This document shows, piece by piece, positions 21,201 through 29,744 of a stretch of DNA of 64,000 nt (positions are counted from its first letter, which is position 1; each line of letters opens with the position of its first letter). The DNA is taken from positions 132,896 through 196,895 of the forward strand of contig JABLUY010000003.1 in NCBI GenBank assembly GCA_013306675.1, written 5' to 3'. The translations under genes and the position numbers were made by a program. The DNA comes from Thraustochytrium sp. TN22 (taxonomy: Eukaryota; Sar; Bigyra; Thraustochytrida; Thraustochytriidae). The notes beneath the pieces are model-generated. The model did no database searches. It saw nothing but the letters and a program-made list of their open reading frames with translations, and had not been told where the DNA came from.

Positions 21201-23399
21201 AAGAAGGGCAAGGGCAAGGCGGAGAGTGGCGGGGACGCCAGCGGCAACAAGGAGTCGCGGTCCGCGGCGCGCAAGCCCAAGTACGACGGTGGCCTGGTGC
21301 TGGAGCCCAAGACGGGCCTGTACGACAAGTACATTCTGCTGCTGGACTTCAACTCGCTGTACCCGTCCATCATCCAGGAGTATAACATCTGCTACACGAC
21401 GGTGGACCGGCCGCGCGACGCGCTGCTGGAGAGCGAGCAGCAGCAGATGGAGGACATGCAGCTGCAGCACGATGGGGACGAGGACGGGGACGGCGGCGCG
21501 GCGGCGGAAAACGTGAACCTGGACGACCTGGACGCCATCCCCGAGCTGCCGGACCGCGCCAAGTACCCGGACCTGGCGATCCTGCCGTCGCTCATCAAGA
21601 CGCTGGTGGACCGGCGCCGGCAGGTGAAGCAGGCGCTCAAGTCGGAGCGCGACCCGAGCAAGCGCAAGCAGCTGGATGTGCGGCAGAAGGCGCTCAAGCT
21701 GACGGCGAACTCCATGTACGGCTGCCTGGGCTTCAAGGGCTTTCGGTTTTTCGCGCGCCCCGTGGCGGCGCTGGTCACCTCGCAGGGCCGTTCGATTCTG
21801 CAGAACACCGTGGACGTGGCACAGGACCAGCTCGGGCTCGAGGTGATTTACGGTGACACGGACTCCATCATGATCAACACGCGCACCACGGACCTGGACG
21901 CCGTGAACCGCATCGGGCAGCGCGTCAAGGCGGAGATCAACAAGCTGTACAACCTGCTGGAGATTGAGCAGGACGGCGTCTTCAAGACGATGCTGCTGCT
22001 GAAGAAGAAGAAGTATGCGGCGCTCGCGCTCAAGGAGATCAAGACCGACAGCGGCGAAACCAAGGTGGTTGAGGAGAAGGAGACCAAGGGTCTGGACCTG
22101 GTCCGCCGCGACTGGTGCGAGCTGTCCAAGGACATTGGTCACGCCGTCCTGGACCACGTGCTGTCGGGTAAGCCATACGACGAGGTGGTGGAGGGCATCT
22201 ACAAGTGCCTGGACAGTGTGCACGAAGCCATCAAGGCGGACCAAGTGCCGCTCGAGAAGTACGTCATCACCAAGGGCCTCAACAAGAACCCGCGCGACTA
22301 CCCGGACGCCAAGAGCCAGCCGCACCTGCAGGTGGCGCTGGCCATGGTGGCCAACAACAAGCCGGTCAGCGTGGGCGACCACATTCCATATGTGATCTGC
22401 ACCATGACTCGCGATGAGTTTCAGCGCAAGGCGCGCGAATTCGCGGAGCGTGGCGTCAAGACCGAGGACGGCACCGAGGCGGAGAACGAGGAGCCGGCCA
22501 AGCCCACATCCTCGTCCTCGTCTTCGTCTTCCTCGGCCGCCTCCTTTGCGCAGCGCGCCTTTCACCCGGACGAGATCCGCCAGGCGCCCGGCGGCATGCT
22601 CAAGGTCGACACGGAGTGGTATCTGAAACAGCAGATTGTGCCGCCCACGCGGCGCCTGTGTGAGCCGATCGAGGGCACTTCGCCGGGCCAGATCGCCGAG
22701 CACCTGGGCTTGGACCCGCGCCACTTCCAAGGCGCCCAACAGCTGTCCGCCGACGACGAGGATCTGCTCAACATCGTCGACGTACCGGACGCCGACCGCT
22801 TCAAGAGCTGCGACCGTGTCATGCTCACCTGCGCATCCTGCGGCCTGGAGCACCCGTTCCTGGGCTCCGTTGCGCTGCCGCAGGCCCTGGCCGCCGTCGT
22901 GCCGGAGAAGCAGCAGCAGAGCAACGCCGCGCAGTCCGGCCTGCACTGCCCCAAGTGCGAGCACCCGGTCGACCTGACGCACCTCAGCAACCTGCTGCAC
23001 CTGGCGGCGCGCAACGCCGTGAAGCGGTACTACGAGGGTTGGCTCCTGGCAGACGACCCGTCCGCCGATCTGCGTACGCGCCAGCAGTCCGTGCTCGGCC
23101 AGTCCTTCACCCTGCACGGCCGCCGCGTGCAGCTCGTTCCCGAGTACCCGGCCTCCACGCTCTACACGCAGCTGCGCTACCTTGAGAGCCTCGTCAACGC
23201 GCCGCACGCCCTCGAGGACCTGGAGAAGCACTACTCGTCTCCGTCCAACCTCGTCACGCCGCCCGCGCCCCTTCCCAAGATCACCCGCGACGCCCTGGAC
23301 GACCTCCAGCGCTCCCTCAACGCCAACTACCTCGCCAGATCCGCATACAACTGGGTCCAGCCGGACCTCTTCCAGCGCGCCTTTAGGCTCGCCAACTAA
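18237..23399 (+). CDS. POLA1: DNA polymerase alpha catalytic subunit
   Basis: An uninterrupted frame of 1720 residues, the family-B polymerase that extends primers made by primase. The N-terminal 470 residues are charged and low complexity. A second ATG at 18372 (MSGRPARSRESK) begins the part that resembles the conserved p180 N-terminus and may be the true start. Catalytic motifs are motif A DFNSLYPSIIQEYNICY at residue 1037, motif B KLTANSMYGCLGF at 1154 and motif C YGDTDS at 1205. The inactive exonuclease fold is marked by MIVGHNIRNFELDVLL. The first C-terminal metal module is intact (C1532, C1535, C1571, C1574). The second, which should lie near residues 1600-1650 before YPASTLYTQL, has no cysteine at all. 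It is longer than the usual 1450-1500 residues because of the N-terminal region. Confidence 0.97.
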   Translation: MAGSRRWLGSPRAPDRASKRRRPGRALRSRAVRGKRGRAAARRGRMSGRPARSRESKSARARREALEKHRRMRELGLRNADLDESSESEDEGAQESDRARLRAAERELGDFVVDDDGTGYQDRDDDDDDDDDEHAGEDAADDAKARGKKSAQARRKEKLDAKEVTGSTPSLKSMFTKMGKDRANAVGPRSGGGSGGLGASAKEAAAEAEALAGGSFMDSIMSDLLQSSSAKKRKKGHKLKRSSKKKRSSEGLRAARAARAEEQEGDEEAEEEMLGASHSGGARAATTAAADSDEDDDAPLMMGGDSDDDEDDNDAAVETREVRKAAGKKEETDDVAMEDVSPADVPGEVKKEEEEEEEGGDEPSPKAAAAAANPAPTGKAALLAAARKKPVRSAPKRKPPSTPPHQDKGVTFMSTPPAGRGPAGDDDDDGSEDKDSSGWRSSQAKAAEADEAGSGAAGAGAAAVAADKVMEDLEEEDGRKYVDLFWLDMYENYYTMKGRLHLFGKTWCKRTKQFVSCHVEVHDLNRVLYVLPRKDAEFQDVFAEVQKKIVEKVVSRNKQGERVYKCRKTLLKYAFELPGVPREETEYLEVQYPMCAEKERVAFDADGDTFARVFGTHQTGVEQFLLARDIMGPGWLRIYDVQSPGERVSSWCRYNFVVDGPRSVHTLKDVLVRQATAAAEEGGTDASASISLPPPPPLRVLSLSLKTKVDAKSHEHQIMVVSGLLRDEVDVVSATEGAEDPAKARAFTIVRGEKTGAGFPVGFREAAKRRGPQISVQSSERALLSFLLVQLHKHDPDMIVGHNIRNFELDVLLARMRKLDIGMQWSKVGRLKMAKMPGRRADGGGFFAGSNLTPGRLLLDTLTTARELLLGQRSYALNELCRTQLGRERHEVTPVQVPQYYQEKDWLFKLVQRNEADAWLTLLLAFKLEAVPLTMQLTQLGGNLWSRTLAGGRAERIEHLLLHEFHRQGYLLPDKVFKSDAEAKGGKGKKGKGKAESGGDASGNKESRSAARKPKYDGGLVLEPKTGLYDKYILLLDFNSLYPSIIQEYNICYTTVDRPRDALLESEQQQMEDMQLQHDGDEDGDGGAAAENVNLDDLDAIPELPDRAKYPDLAILPSLIKTLVDRRRQVKQALKSERDPSKRKQLDVRQKALKLTANSMYGCLGFKGFRFFARPVAALVTSQGRSILQNTVDVAQDQLGLEVIYGDTDSIMINTRTTDLDAVNRIGQRVKAEINKLYNLLEIEQDGVFKTMLLLKKKKYAALALKEIKTDSGETKVVEEKETKGLDLVRRDWCELSKDIGHAVLDHVLSGKPYDEVVEGIYKCLDSVHEAIKADQVPLEKYVITKGLNKNPRDYPDAKSQPHLQVALAMVANNKPVSVGDHIPYVICTMTRDEFQRKAREFAERGVKTEDGTEAENEEPAKPTSSSSSSSSSAASFAQRAFHPDEIRQAPGGMLKVDTEWYLKQQIVPPTRRLCEPIEGTSPGQIAEHLGLDPRHFQGAQQLSADDEDLLNIVDVPDADRFKSCDRVMLTCASCGLEHPFLGSVALPQALAAVVPEKQQQSNAAQSGLHCPKCEHPVDLTHLSNLLHLAARNAVKRYYEGWLLADDPSADLRTRQQSVLGQSFTLHGRRVQLVPEYPASTLYTQLRYLESLVNAPHALEDLEKHYSSPSNLVTPPAPLPKITRDALDDLQRSLNANYLARSAYNWVQPDLFQRAFRLAN

Positions 23400-24184
23400 C
23401 CTAAGAATGACACAAGAACTGCGACAAATGAAAGATCCGCCAACAAATGAAAGAACCGCCAACAATCTCAGGCTTGGACGTCATGGCTTGTGCGAAGCCT
23501 TGCTGGCTGATGAGAGTGCAAAGCAACGAGACGAGTCCATCTATACATGTCGTCAACGAGCGCCATGATGCTGCTGATGGACAGGCATGCGCTGGCAATC
23601 ACAGCTTCATTGAACGTAACGGTGTGGGTAGGGTAGGGTACCTTCAAGTTCGCGCTATTGTCAACTCGAAGTTCGCCTCCTGGCTGTCCTGGTCCTGGGC
23701 CGGCCCAGAGGTGGCCGATCTTCCGCCGAGGAAAAAGTTGCACAAACACACGTGACGATGGCCAGTGCACACCCTCCAGCGCTACGCAATGGCACGTACG
23801 GCCTTTCTCTGACGTTCATGCAGTGCACTCTCGGCCCGCAAGCCTGCGGCTTGGCGTCGCGCCTTCCCCTTGGCGGCCGCCGCGGCCTGTGTGCGGGCGC
23901 GTTTGGGCCTTTCTTCTCAGCGCGGCCCAGCGCAGGTTCCTTCCGGCTCACACCGCCGCTCACCCACAATCATTCACAATGGCCGGGCTGCAGCCTGCCA
24001 CTGCAGAGCCGGCAGTCATCGCGGTCAACGCAGCGCGTCACGCGTGCAGACTCGAACTCGTGCACCGCACTGCACTGCCAGACGTTGGCAGTGCGTGTGG
24101 CCGCAGTCTGCAGAATCTATTAGCACTGCGGCAGGCAAAACAGCAAAGCCGCAACGTGCGCTGCTCGATCCTGGCGAGCACTGC
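23400..24184. other. Intergenic region after POLA1
   Basis: About 780 bases. Contains a two-fold GAAAGA(T/A)CCGCCAACAA repeat near 23427-23465 and three GGGTA units at 23626-23640. No gene was recognised. Confidence 0.5.
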
Positions 24185-25876
24185 ATGGGCAGGACGGGCG
24201 CAATGGCGACCATCATCGCTATGGCGGCCATCATCGCAATGGCGTTGGTGCAGGGGGCGAGCGGCAGGCCGCTAGCTCCGGCCGATTGCCCGGTGGTTGC
24301 GACCGTGGAAGCGGCACGTGGCGCGTGCGGGGGCGAGTTCAGGCCTTGGGGCGAGCTCAGCTCCGGGGAGAACGTCTTTGGCGATCTGGATGAGAGCCTC
24401 TTGGAGGGCCCGTACTACTGCAGCACGTGCGGTATCGGCTATGTGTGCCCAGATGCGGATTGCGCTGACCATGTGAGGTGGCCGTTCACCGTGGACGTTG
24501 GTGATGCCGTCGAGAACGCCCTCGAGTACGAGACGTCGTTGAATTCGAGCGGAAGTCTCGACGAAGCGGAGCAGGCGCTCGCTCTGCTGGAGGTGGAAGA
24601 GTCTAGGCTTGCCGTGTACGGGCCCTGCAACGTGCGGCCGAGCTCGACAAGCTGCGCAGCACTGCAAGAGGCGTGCGTAGAATCAGGCAGCGGCTGGCTC
24701 ATGGAGGCGACGTCCTGGGATGAGTCGGCCAAATTCCGGTGCTCCAGTTGCGCGGACTTCACACTGTTTGACTTGAACGAAGCGGACCAGGACAGCTTTA
24801 CGCTTCCAAGCATGTTGGCCATGTACTTCTGCGTTGCAGCGCTCTTTGCCGCGGGCGCCGCGATTGATGCGGTGCGCTACCTCAGGGCCGGACAGGAGGA
24901 GTCTCCCGAGGCAAAGACGGCGCAGGCTCCTCGCAATTTCTGGCGCTGGCTGAGCGTCTTTCTGCTCCGTGGTCTTGGCTACGTGGACAAGGAGGAAGAA
25001 GTGGTTCGGCTTCGTCGGCGGCTGATGTGCTTCAGGTCGAATTACCGCGCCAGCGACAAGTCTCGTTGCTGGGACCTGTGCATAGACAGTATGATCCAGT
25101 ACCTAGCGCTGACGTTCCTGGCAGTCGGCATGACGGTGGTTCTCCGAAGCGCTGGCACACCACCGTATGAGGGGTGGAGATTCAAGTGCGCGTATCTGAC
25201 GGAGACCAGCGTGACGCTGTCCAACACGAATCTGAACGCCACGGAGACCTATGGGCCAGTGTTTCTCGAGAACGACTTTCGCACCAATCTAGACTGGCGC
25301 GCGGAGCGGTGGGTTGCTGAGACGGGTTACGAAGCCTCGAATTTCACGATTCAGGACGAGGAAGGCTGGGCGGAGTCCGTTTATTGGTGGCACATTTCGG
25401 GCTACGTCGACACTGGAATGCCGCCGGTCTTCTCTGCCAAGGACCTCCTGGGCGACTTTCTTGCCGTGGCACTCTCGGTCGGACTTCACATGCTCCTGCA
25501 GCCGCTGGAGGACTCGGGGCGTATCCTGCCCGGCACGCATCGCATCCTGTACTTTGTGAGCTGCCTCGTCTTCATGATTGTGATCCTGGTCACTGTCGAA
25601 TACAGCGAAGACGGATTGTGGCTCTCACTCGTCACTTCCTCTCTGATCGTGTACCTTTTCAGGTGGCCTCTCGGTCCGGTGATCTTCTGGTACTTGGGCG
25701 CTGCGCTCGCGGCGCTCCTTCGTTTCCACCCCAAGCCTCGCATGCACATGGTGACGACGCAGACGACGCAGCCCATGGAAACACATTTCCAGCCCACGCA
25801 GCAGCAGCAGGTGCAGCCAGTGCAGCAGGTGCGACAGCTGCCCCGAGGTGTTCGGGAGATCAGGCCGCCCGTGTGA
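24185..25876 (+). CDS. Multi-pass membrane protein with Cys-rich extracytoplasmic domain, unrecognised
   Basis: 563 residues from the first in-frame ATG. A hydrophobic signal sequence (ATIIAMAAIIAMALVQG) is followed by a domain of about 190 residues with at least twelve Cys, including YYCSTCGIGYVCPDADC and FRCSSCADFTLFDL. The first membrane span is near LAMYFCVAALFAAGAAI. A basic cytoplasmic loop, a span at MIQYLALTFLAVGMTVVL and a second soluble domain of about 95 residues with N-glycosylation sequons (NLNAT, SNFT) follow. The C-terminal third has three or four spans (DFLAVALSVGLHMLL, ILYFVSCLVFMIVILV, WLSLVTSSLIVYLF, VIFWYLGAALAALL) and a Gln-rich cytoplasmic tail. No family was recognised. 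It may be a receptor or cell-surface protein, by topology only. Confidence 0.75.
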   Translation: MGRTGAMATIIAMAAIIAMALVQGASGRPLAPADCPVVATVEAARGACGGEFRPWGELSSGENVFGDLDESLLEGPYYCSTCGIGYVCPDADCADHVRWPFTVDVGDAVENALEYETSLNSSGSLDEAEQALALLEVEESRLAVYGPCNVRPSSTSCAALQEACVESGSGWLMEATSWDESAKFRCSSCADFTLFDLNEADQDSFTLPSMLAMYFCVAALFAAGAAIDAVRYLRAGQEESPEAKTAQAPRNFWRWLSVFLLRGLGYVDKEEEVVRLRRRLMCFRSNYRASDKSRCWDLCIDSMIQYLALTFLAVGMTVVLRSAGTPPYEGWRFKCAYLTETSVTLSNTNLNATETYGPVFLENDFRTNLDWRAERWVAETGYEASNFTIQDEEGWAESVYWWHISGYVDTGMPPVFSAKDLLGDFLAVALSVGLHMLLQPLEDSGRILPGTHRILYFVSCLVFMIVILVTVEYSEDGLWLSLVTSSLIVYLFRWPLGPVIFWYLGAALAALLRFHPKPRMHMVTTQTTQPMETHFQPTQQQQVQPVQQVRQLPRGVREIRPPV

Positions 25877-26435
25877 CGGATGATGCCGTGCAACCTGACA
25901 AGGCCCGCGTGACCATCATAAGGCCACCACCATCACCACCAGGGCACTAGCATGAAATGCATTGATTCGAGGAAGGCGCGGACGAAGAACGGATAGTGCC
26001 ACGCCACGGTGGCGAGGGAAGCGTCGCGCGTCTCCTGTTGGCGCTTTGTTCGCGGTTGGCGCTTTTACGCTCCTAGCCCGCGCCTCGCGTGTACAGGGAA
26101 CAACATCATGATTGACTTTGAGTGGATGCGAGTGGATCAACAAACAGAAAGCGAATGTCGTAGAGTCTCAAATCACTTTCATGTTGCCATTTGGAAATCT
26201 TTGCCACGGTGGCGAGGAAATCCACGCGCTTCGCGACTTGCACTTGACCACTGGCCGACTCTCGGAGGTCTGGTCAGCCTGGCGCCGGCGAGTTGCCCTG
26301 CACGGCGCGGGCTTTGCTGCCTTGGCCTGTCACCACGGCCCCGGTGACGCCGTTGACAACTTGACGGCTCTCCGCGACGGCGGCTTCGCGCCCAGGCTGC
26401 AGAGCGCCAACCTGAGGGCGAAGAACCCGCGAGCG
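25877..26435. other. Intergenic region before the metallophosphatase
   Basis: About 560 bases of lower GC. An in-frame upstream ATG at 26181 could extend the next protein by 85 residues, but the bases between look non-coding. No other gene was seen. Confidence 0.5.
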
Positions 26436-27509
26436 ATGCGAGGCGCGATGCGGGACAGAGGCGCGGCGCGCGGCAGGCGGCGGCGGCGGCGCGCGCACAC
26501 GCTCTTGGCGATGGCAGCGGCGGTGGGCCTGGGGTTGCTGGTCGTGGCGGCCGTGACGGCCGGCTACCTGGAGCAGTGCAGCGACGGCGGCGGCGAGGCC
26601 TGCGGCGAAGCGGTGGCGAGCGAGCGGGCGGCGGAGTGCGGCGCGGACGGCGTGATTACGGCGTCGCGCGTGGTGGCGGTGGCGGACGTGCACGGTGACC
26701 TGGAGCGGCTGGAGGTCGCCTTGGAGGCCGTGGGCGTGGTGAGCGAGGGCGCGCGCGCCGAGGAGCGACACTGGACGGGCGGCGAGACGGTGCTGGTGCA
26801 GACTGGCGACATCATGGACCGCGGGCCGGACTCTGTGCGCATCTTCGAGTGGCTGCAGCGGCTGACGCGCGAGGCGCGCGAGGCTGGCGGCTGCGTGGTG
26901 CAGCTGCTGGGCAACCACGAGCTCATGAACCTGGCGGGCGACCTTCGGTACGCGCACCCGGGCGAGACGGCGAACTTTGGTGGCGGCACGGAACGCCGGC
27001 GGCAGCTGGAGGCGGGCGCGGAGTTGGGGGACTTTTTGCGCGGGCTGCCGCTGGCTGCGCGCGTAACGCAGCGCGACCCGGAGGACCCGGCACGCGAGAC
27101 GACGACGGTCTTTGCGCACGCAGGCGTACCATCGTGGCTGGCGGCGCGCGCTTCGGTGGCGGAGATCAACGCGCAGGCGCGCGAGGTGCTCCAGGGCGCC
27201 TCCTCGCGGGCTGTGCAGCGTGCTGCGGTGACGGACCGCATGTTTTTGGGCCAGGGCCCTCTGTGGACGCGGCTCTTCGCCGAGCACGACGAGCGGTCCG
27301 TGTGTTCGGAGCTCGAGTCAACTCTGGCGCATCTGGGCGCAGACCGCATGCTCGTGGGCCACACCGTGCAGCCGCGCGGCGAGCCTACCGTGCGGTGTGG
27401 TGGCCGCCTCGTCCTGGCTGACACGGGCATGTCGCGCGCCTACGGCGGCGGGTATTCTGTGGTTGAGTTCTCGCCGGATGGCCGCTTGCAGTTGCCCATG
27501 GCGGCCTGA
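26436..27509 (+). CDS. Shewanella-like (SLP-type) metallophosphatase, membrane-anchored
   Basis: A 357-residue protein. After a basic start (RGRRRRRRAH) comes a single hydrophobic segment (LLAMAAAVGLGLLVVAAVTAGY, broken here only by eye), so it is probably a type II signal anchor. The catalytic domain has the full calcineurin-like set: VADVHGD (D84, H86), GDIMDRGPDS near residue 125, GNHEL near 159, FAHAGVP and MLVGHTVQ. These bind two metals and hydrolyse phosphoesters. The pattern and length fit bacterial-like SLP phosphatases found in plants and protists rather than PP1/PP2A. Substrate unknown. The start at 26436 was chosen because it sits just before the basic anchor; an alternative ATG is at 26181. 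Confidence 0.85.
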   Translation: MRGAMRDRGAARGRRRRRRAHTLLAMAAAVGLGLLVVAAVTAGYLEQCSDGGGEACGEAVASERAAECGADGVITASRVVAVADVHGDLERLEVALEAVGVVSEGARAEERHWTGGETVLVQTGDIMDRGPDSVRIFEWLQRLTREAREAGGCVVQLLGNHELMNLAGDLRYAHPGETANFGGGTERRRQLEAGAELGDFLRGLPLAARVTQRDPEDPARETTTVFAHAGVPSWLAARASVAEINAQAREVLQGASSRAVQRAAVTDRMFLGQGPLWTRLFAEHDERSVCSELESTLAHLGADRMLVGHTVQPRGEPTVRCGGRLVLADTGMSRAYGGGYSVVEFSPDGRLQLPMAA

Positions 27510-28409
27510 GCAGCGATCGATGACTGCGTCTTGACTTAGCTGCTACAAAGAGCTTGAGGGGAGGTAGATTGACTGTGAGAAGCGCGGCGCGAGCAGAGAG
27601 AGAGAGAGAGAGAAGAGCAAGTTAGTAACCTAAAGAATGTGCACAAGAGATAAGCTGTAGGACGAGGTGGAGGAAAGACGCCCAGCGTGAGAGAATAGCA
27701 GTTGTATAGTAGTCGTAGATTGATCTGGGCTGCGTAGCAACTGCCGCGTAACGCGAGAGACAAGCCATTTTGGATCAACATCCTCGAACGTAGACGGACT
27801 CGGCGCGAGCGAAGAGCGCGAGAGGATCGATCACTGCTGGCGATGACGAGGTCGCAGTTGGCTGTCCACCGTTTTGTTCATGGCGGGAAAGCCCCCGCTG
27901 GCGGATCCAAGCATGCCTCGCGCGCATGGCGCTGATGGCCTGTAGGATGAGGTTGTTGATTTTAACGGACTTGAACAAAGAAGATCGATCGTCACGGTGG
28001 CTATGCACAAATTGCGCAGCGCAAAAGAGTTACGAAAGGGTTACATTCTCAGAGCTGATGCAGATCGGCAGTTACAGATCGGTCGTGGCTGTGCAAAAGA
28101 TGACGGGGTCGTAGACGGCTGGACATCTTGACTGCGCGCGTACGGCGCAAGGTGCTTCCCCAGGGCGGTATGAAAAGGACATGAACCTCCAGCACGGCAC
28201 CAGCTGAGATTGTGTACGAGAGAAAAAACAACAGAGCGCGGTACTTTGATCAAAGCATCAGTTGTTATAGACAAAGCCACCGGCGCCCAAAGCACGCAGG
28301 GGCAGGCGGGACATCAGGGTGGGTTGACAGAGAACAGACAAAAGAGGTGTGGAGGAGATGAAAGAGAGAGCGAGAGAGAGTGCGCGCAGGCTCACGCGAA
28401 GGAGGTCTC
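27510..28409. other. Convergent intergenic region
   Basis: About 900 bases between the phosphatase stop and the stop of the next gene on the other strand. It is A-rich compared with the flanks, with GA dinucleotide runs at 27595-27615 and 28361-28380. No gene or RNA was recognised. Confidence 0.5.
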
Positions 28410-29744
28410 TCACTTGTAGGCGACGACCCTGCGCGGGGGCGCGTGTTCGTCAGTGGCGGGGGCGCTGCGGCTGGAGGTGGACAACACGACCGAGGCAAGC
28501 AGCTTGATGAAGAGGATGGTGGCGAGGAGCATGTCCCAGTAGCTCACTTCGTTGCGCTTGCGCTTGGCGAGCGCGCGATCAGCCCGCGTCACGTTGGTGG
28601 CGCGGTGGATCTGCGGGTAATAGGCGGCCTGGCCTTGGCCCTGAGATTGCGCGGCGCCGAGCGGCGCGGCGGCAGGGGGCGGCGACACTTGGCGCTTGCG
28701 GCGCTCGGTGGGGCGAAGCGGGACGCGGCGCTCGGCGTTGGAGGCGGCTGCCGCGGTCGCAGCCGATGAGGAGAACGACGACGAAGAAGACGAGGCGCCG
28801 GCCGAAGGGTATTGATAGTTCATGGGCGTCGGCGGGACCTTGGAGCTCTTGAGGCCAGTGCAATTCACGGACGTGGTGCCGTAGAGCATCTCACCGAACT
28901 CGTCGTTGGGAATGGTGCGCAGATCGGGCCGCTGACGACTCAAGTTCCGGCTGCGACCGATATCGCGAAAGGCCCTGCGCTTCTCCTCGCGCTCCTCCGG
29001 GGAGAGGTCGTACTCGATGACGGTGACGCTCTCAGCAAAGAAAGCGTGGCGGTCGGCCAAGGAGGCGGGCGCGGTCTCGCGTTGCTGCTCCAGCCGTTTA
29101 GGCTCGGGCTTGGCGTGGCGCTTCTCGGCGCGGTCGAGGTCGAGCGCAAGGTCGAGGTCGAGCGCGAGGTCGAGGCCGATCCCGAGGTCGAGGTCGAGAT
29201 CAAGCACGTCCACCACGTCGGCGTGCGCGTGCGCGTGCGCGCGCTTCGCATCGGCACGGGCATCGGTGGCGAGCGCCGGCGAGCGCGCGGTCCTGCGCGC
29301 GGGCGTCAGCTGCCGGCGGCGTGTGCGTGACGCACGCTGCGCAGGGCGCGCGTGCGGCTCCTCGGGCGCGCTCCGAGTCGGCATGGCGGCGCGGGTCCGC
29401 GCGCGGAACTCCTCCTCGTCCTCCTTGCACTCCTCCTGCGGCGCGCGGCGCTGCGCGCGCAGATTGAGCTTTTGCCGCTGCTCCAGCTCCGGCGTGACGC
29501 CACTGCGGCTGGTGGGCCGCCCCTTGCGGGTCCGAACGGGCGGCTCGGCCTCGTCTACCTTGCTTTTAAGCGGGCCGGCGCGGCTGATGGCGGCCGCCGG
29601 CCTGGTGCGGCGCGCCGGCTGCGGCTTGGTCGGTGTGTGGTGGCGCGCGGGCTGCGCAGCGCCGCGCAGGCGGTCTGCGGCGCGCTCGGCCTCGGCCACG
29701 GCCGCCACGACCTCCTGCTGCACGGCCGCGGCTGCCTTGCACAT
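28410..29744 (-). CDS. Low-complexity protein with one C-terminal membrane segment, unrecognised
   Basis: 444 residues from an ATG at 29744. The N-terminal 250 residues are basic and Ala/Arg-rich, with a striking Asp-Leu alternation near residues 180-210 encoded by a GGTCGA-type hexanucleotide repeat (29128-29200). A more ordered stretch follows (FFAESVTVIEYDLSPEEREEKR, split here as FFAESVTVIEYD and LSPEEREEKRRAFRD). A Ser run and the single hydrophobic segment YWDMLLATILFIKLLASVVL lie about 30 residues from the end, suggesting a tail-anchored topology. No family was recognised. The frame is long and ends in a convincing membrane helix, but the repeat-driven composition leaves some doubt. 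Confidence 0.6.
   Translation of the reverse strand: MCKAAAAVQQEVVAAVAEAERAADRLRGAAQPARHHTPTKPQPARRTRPAAAISRAGPLKSKVDEAEPPVRTRKGRPTSRSGVTPELEQRQKLNLRAQRRAPQEECKEDEEEFRARTRAAMPTRSAPEEPHARPAQRASRTRRRQLTPARRTARSPALATDARADAKRAHAHAHADVVDVLDLDLDLGIGLDLALDLDLALDLDRAEKRHAKPEPKRLEQQRETAPASLADRHAFFAESVTVIEYDLSPEEREEKRRAFRDIGRSRNLSRQRPDLRTIPNDEFGEMLYGTTSVNCTGLKSSKVPPTPMNYQYPSAGASSSSSSFSSSAATAAAASNAERRVPLRPTERRKRQVSPPPAAAPLGAAQSQGQGQAAYYPQIHRATNVTRADRALAKRKRNEVSYWDMLLATILFIKLLASVVLSTSSRSAPATDEHAPPRRVVAYK

Noticed and set aside
20586-23465. A 959-residue open frame on the minus strand of POLA1
   Set aside because: It is an antisense shadow: high GC at third positions keeps the opposite strand open. The composition is Val/Leu/Arg/His-rich with no domain, while the plus strand is a clear polymerase.
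23626-23640. Telomere-like GGGTA repeat
   Set aside because: Only three units, inside a gene-dense region with genes on both sides; not enough to call an interstitial telomere.
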